A stretch of 64,000 bases of DNA from Lentisalinibacter sediminis (lineage in GTDB: Bacteria > Pseudomonadota > Gammaproteobacteria > Steroidobacterales > Woeseiaceae), in contig NZ_JAPDRF010000006.1 of assembly GCF_040706615.1 (NCBI RefSeq), positions 173,915 through 237,914 on the forward strand. Direction: 5' to 3'. A program made the position numbers and the translations under genes. This document shows positions 48,984-57,472 of this stretch, in pieces; positions within the stretch are counted from its first letter, which is position 1; every line of letters begins with the position of its first letter. Under the pieces are notes generated by a model that saw only the letters and a program-made list of their open reading frames with translations, was not told the DNA's origin and did no database searches.

Positions 48984-50387
48984 ATGTCCAGACACTTCTT
49001 CGCCTCCATCACCCGTAACTGGATCAGTCTCGCCGGATGTGCAATCGCGCTCGTGAGCGCGGTGCTCATCATCACGCTGTATTTCGTCGAGTCGATCGGC
49101 CATCAGGGCGGGCCTTACCTGGGCATCCTCACGTTCCTGATCCTCCCGGCGATCTTCGCGCTGGGACTGATCCTGGTGCCGGTCGGCATCTATTTCGAGC
49201 GGCGGCGGCTGCGCAAGCATCCGGAATACGAAGGCCGCGGGCCGTTCCCGGTCATCGACCTCAACACGCCGAAGACCCGTGGCGCGCTGATGGTGTTCCT
49301 CGGCCTGACCGTACTGAACATCGTCGTGCTGGCCGGCGCCACCTACAAGGGCGTGGAGGTCATGGAGTCCGTGGAATTCTGCGGCATGGCCTGCCACAGC
49401 GTCATGGAGCCCGAGTACACGGCCTATCAGCGCTCGCCCCACTCACGAGTGACCTGCGCCGAGTGCCACATCGGCCCCGGCGCCGACTGGTTCGTCAAAT
49501 CCAAGCTGGACGGCGCCTGGCAGATGGTCGCCGTGGCCTTCGACCTTTATCCGCGGCCCATCGAGACCCCGCTGCACGACCTGCGTCCGGCCCGGGAGAC
49601 CTGCGAGCAGTGCCACTGGCCCTCCAAGTTCCACGGCGACAAGCTGGAGATCACGACCACCTACGACGACAACGAGGAGAACACCGAGCTGAAGACGGCC
49701 GTCCTGCTGAAGGTGGGCGGCGCCAACGGCCGTGAATCCACCGGCATCCACTGGCACGTGGCGCCGGAGAACGAGGTGCGCTATCGCTCGGACAAGACCC
49801 GCGAGGATATCTACGAGGTGCGTCTGGTGCGCCCGGACGGCACCGAGAAGGTGTGGCTGAAGGCTGACGCGCCGGAGGACGACGGCCTGTGGCGCACCAT
49901 GGACTGCGTCGATTGCCACAACCGGCCCAGCCACCAGTACCGCCAGCCCGAGGAAGAAGTGGACAATGCCATCAACGACGGCCGCATCGAACAGTCGCTG
50001 CCGTTCGTGAAGCGCGAAGGCGTGCGCATCATCGACCAGCAGTTCGAGAGCCACGAGCAAGCCCGCACCGCCATCGCCGCGGAGCTGGTCGCCTTCTACG
50101 ACGAGAACTACCCGGAGGTCGCCGCCGAGAAGGCGGGTGCCATCGAGCAAGCCGGCGAGACACTGGGCGATCTGTACGCGGTGAACGTATTCCCGCACAT
50201 GAAGGTGTGGTGGAACACGTACCCGGACCACATCGGTCATCAGCAGTCGCCGGGCTGCTTCCGCTGCCACAACCGCGAGCTCGAGACCGTCGAGGGTGAC
50301 CGGATCACGCGCCGCTGCTCCACCTGCCACACGGTGCTGGCGCGGGAAGAGGAGAATCCGGAGATCCTCACCGAACTCCGGCGCTAG
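48984..50387 (+). CDS. Multihaem NapC/NirT-type cytochrome c (ImcH-like)
   Basis: 467 residues with three N-terminal membrane helices (about 13-35, 47-68, 92-113) and a periplasmic domain. Haem sites: CGMACH (CX3CH), CAECH, CEQCH, CVDCH, CFRCH and CSTCH, six in all. The segment SPHSRVTCAECHIGPGADWFV is the NapC/NirT hallmark. Such proteins take electrons from quinol and pass them to periplasmic partners; the three-helix, longer form resembles ImcH. It follows the CbcL-like gene by 127 bases on the same strand. GGGGGGACCC precedes the ATG. Confidence 0.87.
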   Translation: MSRHFFASITRNWISLAGCAIALVSAVLIITLYFVESIGHQGGPYLGILTFLILPAIFALGLILVPVGIYFERRRLRKHPEYEGRGPFPVIDLNTPKTRGALMVFLGLTVLNIVVLAGATYKGVEVMESVEFCGMACHSVMEPEYTAYQRSPHSRVTCAECHIGPGADWFVKSKLDGAWQMVAVAFDLYPRPIETPLHDLRPARETCEQCHWPSKFHGDKLEITTTYDDNEENTELKTAVLLKVGGANGRESTGIHWHVAPENEVRYRSDKTREDIYEVRLVRPDGTEKVWLKADAPEDDGLWRTMDCVDCHNRPSHQYRQPEEEVDNAINDGRIEQSLPFVKREGVRIIDQQFESHEQARTAIAAELVAFYDENYPEVAAEKAGAIEQAGETLGDLYAVNVFPHMKVWWNTYPDHIGHQQSPGCFRCHNRELETVEGDRITRRCSTCHTVLAREEENPEILTELRR

Positions 50388-50408
50388 CCGGACAACCCGA
50401 CCGCCCGC

Positions 50409-50446
50409 AGGCCCGTCATGTTGTAGCATGGCGGGCCTTTCTCTTT
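50409..50446 (+). terminator. Rho-independent terminator
   Basis: A 12-bp stem (AGGCCCGTCATG with CATGGCGGGCCT, one G-U) with a six-base loop and a T-rich tail (TTCTCTTT) ends the cytochrome cluster. Confidence 0.88.
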
Positions 50447-50470
50447 CCGGGGCAGACAAAAGGAGCGACG

Positions 50471-51238
50471 ATGGACAACCTCTTCGACCTGGCGGGCCGG
50501 GTGGCCGTGGTCACCGGCGGCTCCCGCGGCATCGGCCGCATGATCGCCGAAGGCTTCGTGCGCAGCGGCGTGCGGACCTACATCACCGCCCGCAAGGCGG
50601 ACGCCTGCGAGCAGGCAGCGAAGGAGATGAGCGAGCACGGTGAGTGCATCGCCCTGCCCCATGACCTCTCCACGCTGCAGGGTATCGACGCCTTCGTCGC
50701 CGACGTCCATGCACGGGAGGATCACCTGGATATCCTGGTGAACAATGCCGGCGCGGCGTGGGGCGAAGAATTCGACAAGTTCTCCGAAGAAGGCTGGGAC
50801 AAGGTGATGGACCTGAACGCAAAATCCCTGTTCTTCCTCACCCAGCGCTGCGCGCCCATGCTGCGCAAGGGGGCCGCCGGAGACCGACCGGCGAAGGTCA
50901 TCAACATCGCCTCCATCGACGGCCTGCGCACGCCGGACCTCGAGACCTACTCCTACGTCACCAGCAAGGCCGGCGTCATCCACCTGACCCGCCGGCTGGC
51001 CAAACGGCTGATAGCGGACAATATCTGCGTGAATGCCATCGCGCCCGGCGCCTTCGCCAGCGACATGAACATCTGGGCAAGGGACAACCCGGACGTAGTC
51101 AGCCAGCACATCCCGGCGCGGCGGGTGGGTACCGCCGAGGACATGGCCGCGGCCGCCGTCTTCCTGGCTGCCCGCTCCGGCGACTATCTGGTGGGCACCA
51201 CCCTCACCGTCGACGGCGGCGTGACCTTCGCCAGCTGA
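50471..51238 (+). CDS. Short-chain dehydrogenase/reductase
   Basis: 255 residues with the classical SDR pattern: cofactor site VTGGSRGIGRMIAEG, NNAGAAW, catalytic S in VINIASIDG and YxxxK in YSYVTSKAGVIHLT. The arginine in ITARKA after strand 2 favours NADP(H). Close to 3-oxoacyl reductase-like or glucose dehydrogenase-like SDRs; substrate not determined. AAAGGAGCGACG gives a strong ribosome site. The membrane-protein gene starts four bases after its stop, so the two are co-transcribed. Confidence 0.88.
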   Translation: MDNLFDLAGRVAVVTGGSRGIGRMIAEGFVRSGVRTYITARKADACEQAAKEMSEHGECIALPHDLSTLQGIDAFVADVHAREDHLDILVNNAGAAWGEEFDKFSEEGWDKVMDLNAKSLFFLTQRCAPMLRKGAAGDRPAKVINIASIDGLRTPDLETYSYVTSKAGVIHLTRRLAKRLIADNICVNAIAPGAFASDMNIWARDNPDVVSQHIPARRVGTAEDMAAAAVFLAARSGDYLVGTTLTVDGGVTFAS

Positions 51239-51242
51239 GCCG

Positions 51243-51668
51243 GTGTACGTCAACCTGCTCATCGCGCTCGCTTTCGGGCTGGCCTACGTCCAGCTCACGA
51301 CCTATGCGGCCATCTGGGTGCCGGTTCCCTTCGCGGAGCGAGCCCTCGGCTTCGAAGGTGGCATCTACTGGGCCCAGGCGCTGTGGCAGACCTTTCTGAC
51401 CGCGCTGCTGGCGGTCTGCGCGGGTTATCTGGTCACCTGGCTGAAGCCCCGGCACCTTGCGGCCTATACCGCCATGTTCCTGGTCCCGAGCCTGGCCGCA
51501 GCCGGCTGGGCCATCGGCACCCGTGGCAACTACACCGGCGCCGCCTTCTGGGCCAACCTCAGCACCTACGCGGCGCAGATCGTGCTGCCGGTGCTGGCGG
51601 TGATGGTGTGGGGGCGGGCGACGGGGTCGCGGATTCCGGGGGGGAATCAAACGGGGGATCGGGGCTGA
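51243..51668 (+). CDS. Small four-helix membrane protein
   Basis: 141 residues from a GTG start four bases after the SDR stop. Four hydrophobic helices: NLLIALAFGLAYVQLTTYAA, LWQTFLTALLAVCAGYLVTW, AAYTAMFLVPSLAAAGWAIG and AQIVLPVLAVMVWG. The last ten residues (GGNQTGDRG) are low-complexity and the TGA stop lies within a REP (GGGCTGAAGCCCC), so the C-terminus is probably REP-derived. No family recognised. Confidence 0.65.
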   Translation: MYVNLLIALAFGLAYVQLTTYAAIWVPVPFAERALGFEGGIYWAQALWQTFLTALLAVCAGYLVTWLKPRHLAAYTAMFLVPSLAAAGWAIGTRGNYTGAAFWANLSTYAAQIVLPVLAVMVWGRATGSRIPGGNQTGDRG

Positions 51669-51731
51669 AGCCCCTCCTACATGCTCCGGCGGCGTCATCG
51701 AAGCATGTAGGAGGGCCTTCAGGCCCGATCC
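51657..51731. repeat. REP pair, outward orientation
   Basis: A minus-orientation copy of the GGGGCTGAAGCCCC subtype (51657-51684) and a plus-orientation GGGCCTTCAGGCCC copy (51704-51731) lie between convergent genes. Confidence 0.9.
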
Positions 51732-51737
51732 GGCGAA

Positions 51738-53276
51738 TCAGCCCCCGCCCAATTCTTCCCGCAGCTCGAATTTCAGCACCTTGCCCGCCGGGTTGCGCGG
51801 CAGCGCTTCGACGATGTGCAATCGCAGCGGCAGCTTGTAGCGGGCCAGCTTGCCGTCGGCGAAATCGCGCAGCTCGTCCAGTGTGAGTTCGGCGCCTTCG
51901 TTCAGCGCTACGACGGCGGTGACCGCCTCGCCCCATTTATCGTCTGCCAGGCCGATGACCGCTACCTCGGCCACGGCCGGGTGCTCGTACAACACGCCCT
52001 CCACCTCGGCGGGATAGACGTTCTCGCCGCCGCTGATGACCATGTCCTTCACCCGGTCGCTGATGAACAGGAAGCCGTCCTCGTCCAGGTAACCGGCGTC
52101 GCCGGTGTGGAACCAGCCGTCTTCGTCGATGGCCTCGGCCGTGGCCTCGGGGCGGTTCCAGTAGCCCTTCATGACGTTGGGGCCGCGGTAGAGAATCCCG
52201 CCCACTTCGCCGGGCGCCAGGCTGTGGCCATCCGCGTCCGCGATGCGCAGTTCACCGAACAGGCCCGGCTTGCCCGCGGAACCGAGCTTGTCTGCCGTGT
52301 ACTGGGACTTCAGGAAACTCACCAGCGGGGAGGTCTCCGTCAGGCCGTAGCCCTGGTCCAGGTTCACTCCGCGGTTGCCGTAGATCTCCAGCAGGGACTT
52401 CGGCACCGGTGCGGCACCGACCACCAGCGAGCGCAGGCTCGAGAGGTCCGTGTCGGCAAACGGGGGCTGCTGGGCCATGAACAGAAACATGGCCGGCGCC
52501 CCGAACATGGTGGTGCAGCGGTAGCGGGCGATGTCCTCCAGCGCCTTGACGGGGTCGAAGGCCCGGTGCAGCACCACGCACGCCCCCACCTGCATGGCTA
52601 GCAGCGTGGTCACGTTGAGCCCGCCGATGTGGAACAGGGGTGCCGCGGTGAGCGTGATGTCGTCCGGGTTGGACGACAGCGCGAAGGCGGCGCTCACGTT
52701 GTTCCAGAGCAGGTTGCCGTGCGTGAGCATGGCTCCCTTGGGACGGCCGGTCGTGCCCGACGTGTACATGATGACGGCGGTGTCGTGGGGCGCGGCGGCG
52801 ATGTGGCCCGGGTACGCTTCGGCGCTCGCGAGCAGGCCCTGGTAGTCCTCCCACCCGTCGGCGGCGCTCTCCGCGCCGATGTAGCGGCGCACGCAGAGTG
52901 ACTCGCGCACGGGCTCGATGACCGGCCGCAGCATGTCGTCCGCGATCAGCGTATGCACGCCGGCGTCGTTGATGATGAACTCGAGCTCGGCCCCGGTCAG
53001 GCGGAAATTCAGCGGGACGAAGACCGCGCCGAGAGTCGTCGCCGCCAGCAGGGTCTCCAGGAAGGCGGGATGGTTGACGCCGAGATAGCCCACCCGGTCG
53101 CCCTGGCACACGCCGCCGTCCTGCAGCACGGTGGCCAGGCGGCGGATGCGCTCCACGAAATGCGCGTAGGTGTATTCCGTCTCCTCGAAGACGATCGCGC
53201 GATTGTCCGGGTCCAGTTCCGCGCGTCGCAGTATGGTCTGGGCCAGACTGTAGTCGACCTGTGGCAAGTGCAGCAT
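51738..53276 (-). CDS. Acyl-CoA synthetase (FadD-like, ANL superfamily)
   Basis: 512 residues with the AMP-binding P-loop MYTSGTTGRPKGAMLTHGN, the A5 motif QGYGLTETSP, DEDGWFHTGDAGYLDEDG with the catalytic Asp, SDRVKDMVISGGENVYPAEVE, and the C-terminal lysine in LPRNPAGKVLK. It activates a carboxylic acid to acyl-CoA in the cytosol. Length is that of medium/long-chain or aromatic acyl-CoA ligases; chain specificity is not visible. Stand-alone gene. Confidence 0.9.
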   Translation of the reverse strand: MLHLPQVDYSLAQTILRRAELDPDNRAIVFEETEYTYAHFVERIRRLATVLQDGGVCQGDRVGYLGVNHPAFLETLLAATTLGAVFVPLNFRLTGAELEFIINDAGVHTLIADDMLRPVIEPVRESLCVRRYIGAESAADGWEDYQGLLASAEAYPGHIAAAPHDTAVIMYTSGTTGRPKGAMLTHGNLLWNNVSAAFALSSNPDDITLTAAPLFHIGGLNVTTLLAMQVGACVVLHRAFDPVKALEDIARYRCTTMFGAPAMFLFMAQQPPFADTDLSSLRSLVVGAAPVPKSLLEIYGNRGVNLDQGYGLTETSPLVSFLKSQYTADKLGSAGKPGLFGELRIADADGHSLAPGEVGGILYRGPNVMKGYWNRPEATAEAIDEDGWFHTGDAGYLDEDGFLFISDRVKDMVISGGENVYPAEVEGVLYEHPAVAEVAVIGLADDKWGEAVTAVVALNEGAELTLDELRDFADGKLARYKLPLRLHIVEALPRNPAGKVLKFELREELGGG

Positions 53277-53388
53277 GGTCTCTCCCCGCCGTGCTGAAAC
53301 ATTGAGCGCAGCATGATAGGGGCCCGGCGTCCGGGCGGCAATCAGCCCCGGACGATGCCGGGATCAGGCATGGCCGGGGAAAGGAATG

Positions 53389-54732
53389 CTAGCGGGTCGG
53401 CGGGCCGAAGCTCATGCGCTGGCCGCCCGGATCGCCGACGATGCGCCCGTCGTCCCAGACGACGCGGCCGTTCACCAGCGTGGTGCGGATACGCGAGCGG
53501 AAGGTCACGCCCTCGAACGGCGACCAGCCGCACTTGTAGAGCAGGTTATCCGCCGAAACCGTCCACGGGTCGTCCATGTCGACGATGGCCAGATCGGCGT
53601 AGTAGCCCTCGCGCACGTAGCCGCGATGCTGCACCCCGAAGATATCGGCGATGGCGTGGCTGGTGCGCTCCACCACGAACTCCAGGCTGTAGCGGCCCTC
53701 GTGCACGTGCTCGAGCATGCTCGGGAGCGCATGCTGCACCAGCGGCAGTCCCGCCGGCGCGCCGAAGTAACTGCTCGCTTTCTCCTCCGCGGTGTGGGGC
53801 GCGTGGTCGGTGGCCACCACGTCGATGCGGCCGTCGGCCAGCGCCTGGCGCAGCGCGTCCCGGTCCTGCCGGCTCTTGATGGCGGGGTTGCACTTGATGA
53901 GCGCGCCCAGGCGCTCGTAATCCGATTCGTCGAACCAGAGATGGTGCACACAGACCTCGGCGGTCACGTGCTTCTCGCCCCGGGGCGCCGTCGAGAACAG
54001 CTCCATCTCCATCGCCGTGGTGAGGTGCAGTACGTGCAGCCGGGTGCCGTGGCGGCGGGCCATGTCGACGGCATAGCTGGACGACTTGTAGCAGGCCTCC
54101 GCCGAACGGATGTGTGGATGCTCGCTCATCGGGACGTCGTCGCCGTATTTCTCCCGGGCGGCGGCCTCGGCCTCCCAGATCATCGGCGAGTCCTCGCAGT
54201 GGGTCACCACGATCACCGGCGCATCGCGGAAGATGAGTTCCAGCGCGTCGGGATCGTCCACCAGCAGGTTGCCGGTGGAGGCGCCCATGAACACCTTGAT
54301 GCCGCAGGCGGTGCCCGGCGCCAGCGCGCGAATCTGGCTGATGTTGTCGTTGGTGGCGCCCAGGTAGAAGGCGTAATTCGCCCGCGACCGGCCGGCCGCG
54401 CGGTCGTATTTCTCCTCCAGCGCGGCGACGGTCGTGGTCTGCGGGTCGACATTCGGCATCTCCATGTAACTGGTGATGCCGCCGGCCACTGCCGCGGCGG
54501 ATTCGGTGGCGATGTCGCCCTTGTGGGTGAGGCCGGGTTCGCGGAAATGGACCTGGTCATCGATCATGCCGGGGATGAGGTAGCGGCCGCCGGCGTCCAG
54601 CACCTCGGTGCCGGCGCCGGCCTCGATGGAGGCGGCGATCTTTTCGATGCGCTCGCCGTCGATCAGCACGTCGGCGTCGCGGATCTCACCCTCGTTGACG
54701 AGGCGGGCGTTGGTAATCAGCAGTTTTTCCAT
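53389..54732 (-). CDS. Dihydroorotase (class I, cyclic amidohydrolase)
   Basis: 447 residues. Start of the metal site is GMIDDQVHFREPGLTHKGD; further ligands are in VVTHCEDSPM (His), LHVLHLTTAMEM (His) and VVATDHAPHTAEEK (Asp). The metal-site tetrad has Q where many have a first His (DxHxH), but the DDQVHFREPG form is seen in a known bacterial dihydroorotase branch, so it is probably active. Catalyses ring closure of carbamoyl aspartate in pyrimidine synthesis; a role in allantoin or hydantoin metabolism is less likely. No other pyr genes nearby. Confidence 0.87.
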   Translation of the reverse strand: MEKLLITNARLVNEGEIRDADVLIDGERIEKIAASIEAGAGTEVLDAGGRYLIPGMIDDQVHFREPGLTHKGDIATESAAAVAGGITSYMEMPNVDPQTTTVAALEEKYDRAAGRSRANYAFYLGATNDNISQIRALAPGTACGIKVFMGASTGNLLVDDPDALELIFRDAPVIVVTHCEDSPMIWEAEAAAREKYGDDVPMSEHPHIRSAEACYKSSSYAVDMARRHGTRLHVLHLTTAMEMELFSTAPRGEKHVTAEVCVHHLWFDESDYERLGALIKCNPAIKSRQDRDALRQALADGRIDVVATDHAPHTAEEKASSYFGAPAGLPLVQHALPSMLEHVHEGRYSLEFVVERTSHAIADIFGVQHRGYVREGYYADLAIVDMDDPWTVSADNLLYKCGWSPFEGVTFRSRIRTTLVNGRVVWDDGRIVGDPGGQRMSFGPPTR

Positions 54733-54746
54733 GGTTCGGACCAGAT

Positions 54747-55709
54747 TCAGGCGAAGGTATCCGTGGCGGTGACGAGTTCGTGGACATTGCCCGGCTCGAA
54801 GGCCGAGTGGCCGGCGTCCGGCGCGATGCGCAGGCGCGCCTCGGGCCAGGCCCTGTGCAACTCCCAGGCACTGGTGGCCGGGCAGACGACATCATAGCGC
54901 CCCTGCACGATGACGGCAGGGATTTTGCGGATGCGACCCACGTCGCGCAGCAGCTGACCGTCCTCCAGGAAGCCGCCGTTGACGAAATAGTGGCACTCGA
55001 TCCGCGCCATGGCCAGCGCATGCGCAGCCGCGCCGAAATCCGACACCAGCGCCGGGTCCGGGATCAGGCAGCTCGTCGCGCCTTCCCACATCGACCACGC
55101 CCGCGCCGCCGCGAGGCGTTCCTCCCTATGCTCCCCGGTCAGACGCCGGTAGTAGGCGCCGACCAGGTCCTCGCGCTCGCGCTTCGGTATGGGCTCGAGA
55201 AACTGCTCCCAGCGGTCCGGGAAGAGTTCGCTGGCGCCGTGCTGGTAGAACCACAGGATCTCCTTGCGCCGCAGCAGGAAGATGCCCCGCAGCACGAGCG
55301 CCGTGACCCGCTCGGGGTGTGCCTGCGCGTACGCCAGCGCCAGCGTGCTGCCCCAGGAGCCGCCGAATACCTGCCAGCGCTCGATGCCGAGCGCCGCGCG
55401 GATGACCTCGATGTCGCCCACCAGGTGCTGCGTCGTATTGTTCTCCAGGCTGGCATGGGGACGGCTGCGGCCGGCGCCGCGCTGGTCGAACAACACGATG
55501 CGGTAAACGTCCGGGTTGTGGAAACGGCGCATCTTGGCGGAGCAGCCGCCGCCGGGACCACCGTGCAGGAGCACCACGGGCTTGCCGCGCGGGTTCCCGC
55601 ATTCCTCGTAATGCAACTCGTGGCCGTCGCCGACGGCGATCGTGCCGGAGTGGTTGGGCTCGATGGCGGGATAGAGCTCCCGCCGGGGCGTGTCTGCGGC
55701 CGTATCCAT
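54747..55709 (-). CDS. pip: Proline iminopeptidase
   Basis: 320 residues, alpha/beta-hydrolase of peptidase family S33. Nucleophile elbow GGSWGSTLALAYAQ; oxyanion segment VVLLHGGPGGGCS; late Asp/His in VQGRYDVVCPATSA and DAGHSAFE. It removes N-terminal proline from peptides in the cytosol. Start at ATG 55709; the longer frame is not supported. It lies 14 bases from the dihydroorotase start and diverges from an oligopeptide-binding lipoprotein gene, consistent with peptide use. Confidence 0.92.
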   Translation of the reverse strand: MDTAADTPRRELYPAIEPNHSGTIAVGDGHELHYEECGNPRGKPVVLLHGGPGGGCSAKMRRFHNPDVYRIVLFDQRGAGRSRPHASLENNTTQHLVGDIEVIRAALGIERWQVFGGSWGSTLALAYAQAHPERVTALVLRGIFLLRRKEILWFYQHGASELFPDRWEQFLEPIPKREREDLVGAYYRRLTGEHREERLAAARAWSMWEGATSCLIPDPALVSDFGAAAHALAMARIECHYFVNGGFLEDGQLLRDVGRIRKIPAVIVQGRYDVVCPATSAWELHRAWPEARLRIAPDAGHSAFEPGNVHELVTATDTFA

Positions 55710-55816
55710 GGCCGGATTATGGGCACGACCGGCACGGATTGCCACGCGCGGACCGCGTTGCCCCCGGACGGCGGCTTTGCCATCATCGGCGCGTTCCCAC
55801 CGGACTCGCAGGAACC

Positions 55817-57439
55817 ATGCCGAGACTCCTCACCCTCCTGGCGCTGGCCCTCCTGGCCGCCGGCTGCGGCGATCGCGCGCCGGACGGCTCGCGCGTCGCC
55901 GACGAAGGCGTCACCTTCCACCGGGGCAACGGCGCCGAGCCCGCCACGCTGGACCCCCATCGTGCCGAGGACAGCGCCTCCTTCGAAATCCTGCGCGACC
56001 TCTACGAGGGCCTGACCACCGGCACCGTCGAGGCGAGAGTGGTGCCGGGCACGGCAGAGTCCTGGGACGTGTCGCCGGACGGACTGACCTGGAAGTTCAC
56101 GCTGCGGGCGGACGCCGCCTGGTCCAACGGCGATCCGCTGACGGCGGCGGATTTCGTGGCCGGTTTCCGTCGCACGGTGGACCCGGCGACGGCCTCTACC
56201 TACGCCCAGGTGCTGTTCCCGGTGGAGAATGCCGAGGCGGTCAACCGGGGCGATCTGCCGCCCGGGGCACTCGGTGTCTCGGCGCCGGACGAACGGACCT
56301 TCGTCGTGGAGCTCGCCGCACCGACGCCGTATTTCCTCTCGCTGCTGACCCACTCCGCCACCTATCCGCTGCACCGGCCGAGCTTCGCGACCCACGGCGA
56401 GGACTTCGTGCGCGCCGGCAACATGGTCTCCAACGGCGCCTACGCGCTGGACGAGTGGGCGGTGAATTCCTTCGTCCGGCTGCGCCGGAATCCGCACTAC
56501 CACGATGCGCAGGACGTACAGATCGACACCGTCTACTACTACCCCATCGAGGAACACAGCGCCGAGCTGCAGCGCTACCGGGCCGGCGAGCTGGACTTCA
56601 CCCAGTCGGTGCCGAACAACCAGTACGACTGGATCAAGGCCAACCTGGGCGACGAGCTGCACATCACGCCTTATCTCAGCACCTATTTCTTCGTGCTTGA
56701 CCTGACCGAGCCGCCCTTCGACGACGCCCGCGTACGCCAGGCACTGGCCATGGCGGTGGACCGGCAGACGCTGGTCGAGAAGGTGCTGGGCGGCGGCCAG
56801 CAGGGCGCGTGGGGTCTGGTGCCGCCCGGCGTCGACAACTACACGCCGGCGGAGTACGACTGGACGGACTGGCCGGAGGAGAAACGCCTCGCCGAGGCCC
56901 GCAGGCTGTACCGCGAAGCGGGCTACTCGGCGGACAACCCGCTCGAGGCCCGCATCCTTTACAACACCAGCGACAACCACAGGAAGATCGCGGTGGCCGT
57001 GCAGGAGATGATCCGCTCGGCGCTGGGCGCCGACATCACCGTGGTGAACCAGGAGTTCAAGGTGATGCTGGAGACGCGCAAGGAGCCCTCCCGCTGGGAG
57101 ATCCTGCGCTACGGCTGGACGGGCGATTACAACGACCCCTTTACCTTCCTCGGGATCTTCCGCTCCGACAGCCCGCAGAACCCGGCCTGGTACGCCAGCC
57201 CGGAGTTCGACCGGCTGCTCGCGGAGGCTTCGGCCGAAATCGACACGGCGCGACGCGCCCGCCTGTTGCGCGACGCCGAGCGCGTGCTGATCAACGACTA
57301 TCCCGCCATCTTCGCCTACTTCTACGTGGCGCGGCACCTCGTCAAGCCCTGGGTGCGCGGTTACCGGGCGAATATCATGGACCACAACTACTCACGGCAT
57401 TACCGCATCCAGAGACCGGTGCCCGAAGTTGCGGAATAA
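55817..57439 (+). CDS. Peptide ABC transporter substrate-binding lipoprotein (OppA-like)
   Basis: 540 residues with lipobox LLAAGCGD and the SBP family 5 domain (FHRGNGAEPATLDPHRAED at the start, SWDVSPDGLTWKFTLRADA, DARVRQALAMAVDRQTLVEK). It binds oligopeptides in the periplasm or at the outer face of the inner membrane. No permease or ATPase genes adjoin it, so it must use a transporter encoded elsewhere. The TAA stop is inside an 11-bp repeat array. Divergent partner is proline iminopeptidase across 107 bases. Confidence 0.9.
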   Translation: MPRLLTLLALALLAAGCGDRAPDGSRVADEGVTFHRGNGAEPATLDPHRAEDSASFEILRDLYEGLTTGTVEARVVPGTAESWDVSPDGLTWKFTLRADAAWSNGDPLTAADFVAGFRRTVDPATASTYAQVLFPVENAEAVNRGDLPPGALGVSAPDERTFVVELAAPTPYFLSLLTHSATYPLHRPSFATHGEDFVRAGNMVSNGAYALDEWAVNSFVRLRRNPHYHDAQDVQIDTVYYYPIEEHSAELQRYRAGELDFTQSVPNNQYDWIKANLGDELHITPYLSTYFFVLDLTEPPFDDARVRQALAMAVDRQTLVEKVLGGGQQGAWGLVPPGVDNYTPAEYDWTDWPEEKRLAEARRLYREAGYSADNPLEARILYNTSDNHRKIAVAVQEMIRSALGADITVVNQEFKVMLETRKEPSRWEILRYGWTGDYNDPFTFLGIFRSDSPQNPAWYASPEFDRLLAEASAEIDTARRARLLRDAERVLINDYPAIFAYFYVARHLVKPWVRGYRANIMDHNYSRHYRIQRPVPEVAE

Positions 57440-57472
57440 TCGCGGAATAGTTGCGGAATGACTGCCGAATGA
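57429..57472. repeat. Four 11-bp tandem repeats at a gene junction
   Basis: TTGCGGAATAA, TCGCGGAATAG, TTGCGGAATGA, CTGCCGAATGA in exact tandem. The array contains the stop of the OppA-like gene and the ATG of the next gene. Confidence 0.8.

Noticed and set aside
53389..54732. Dihydroorotase metal motif lacks the first His of DxHxH (DDQVHFREPG)
   Set aside because: This variant is found in an established dihydroorotase branch, so it is not evidence of inactivation.
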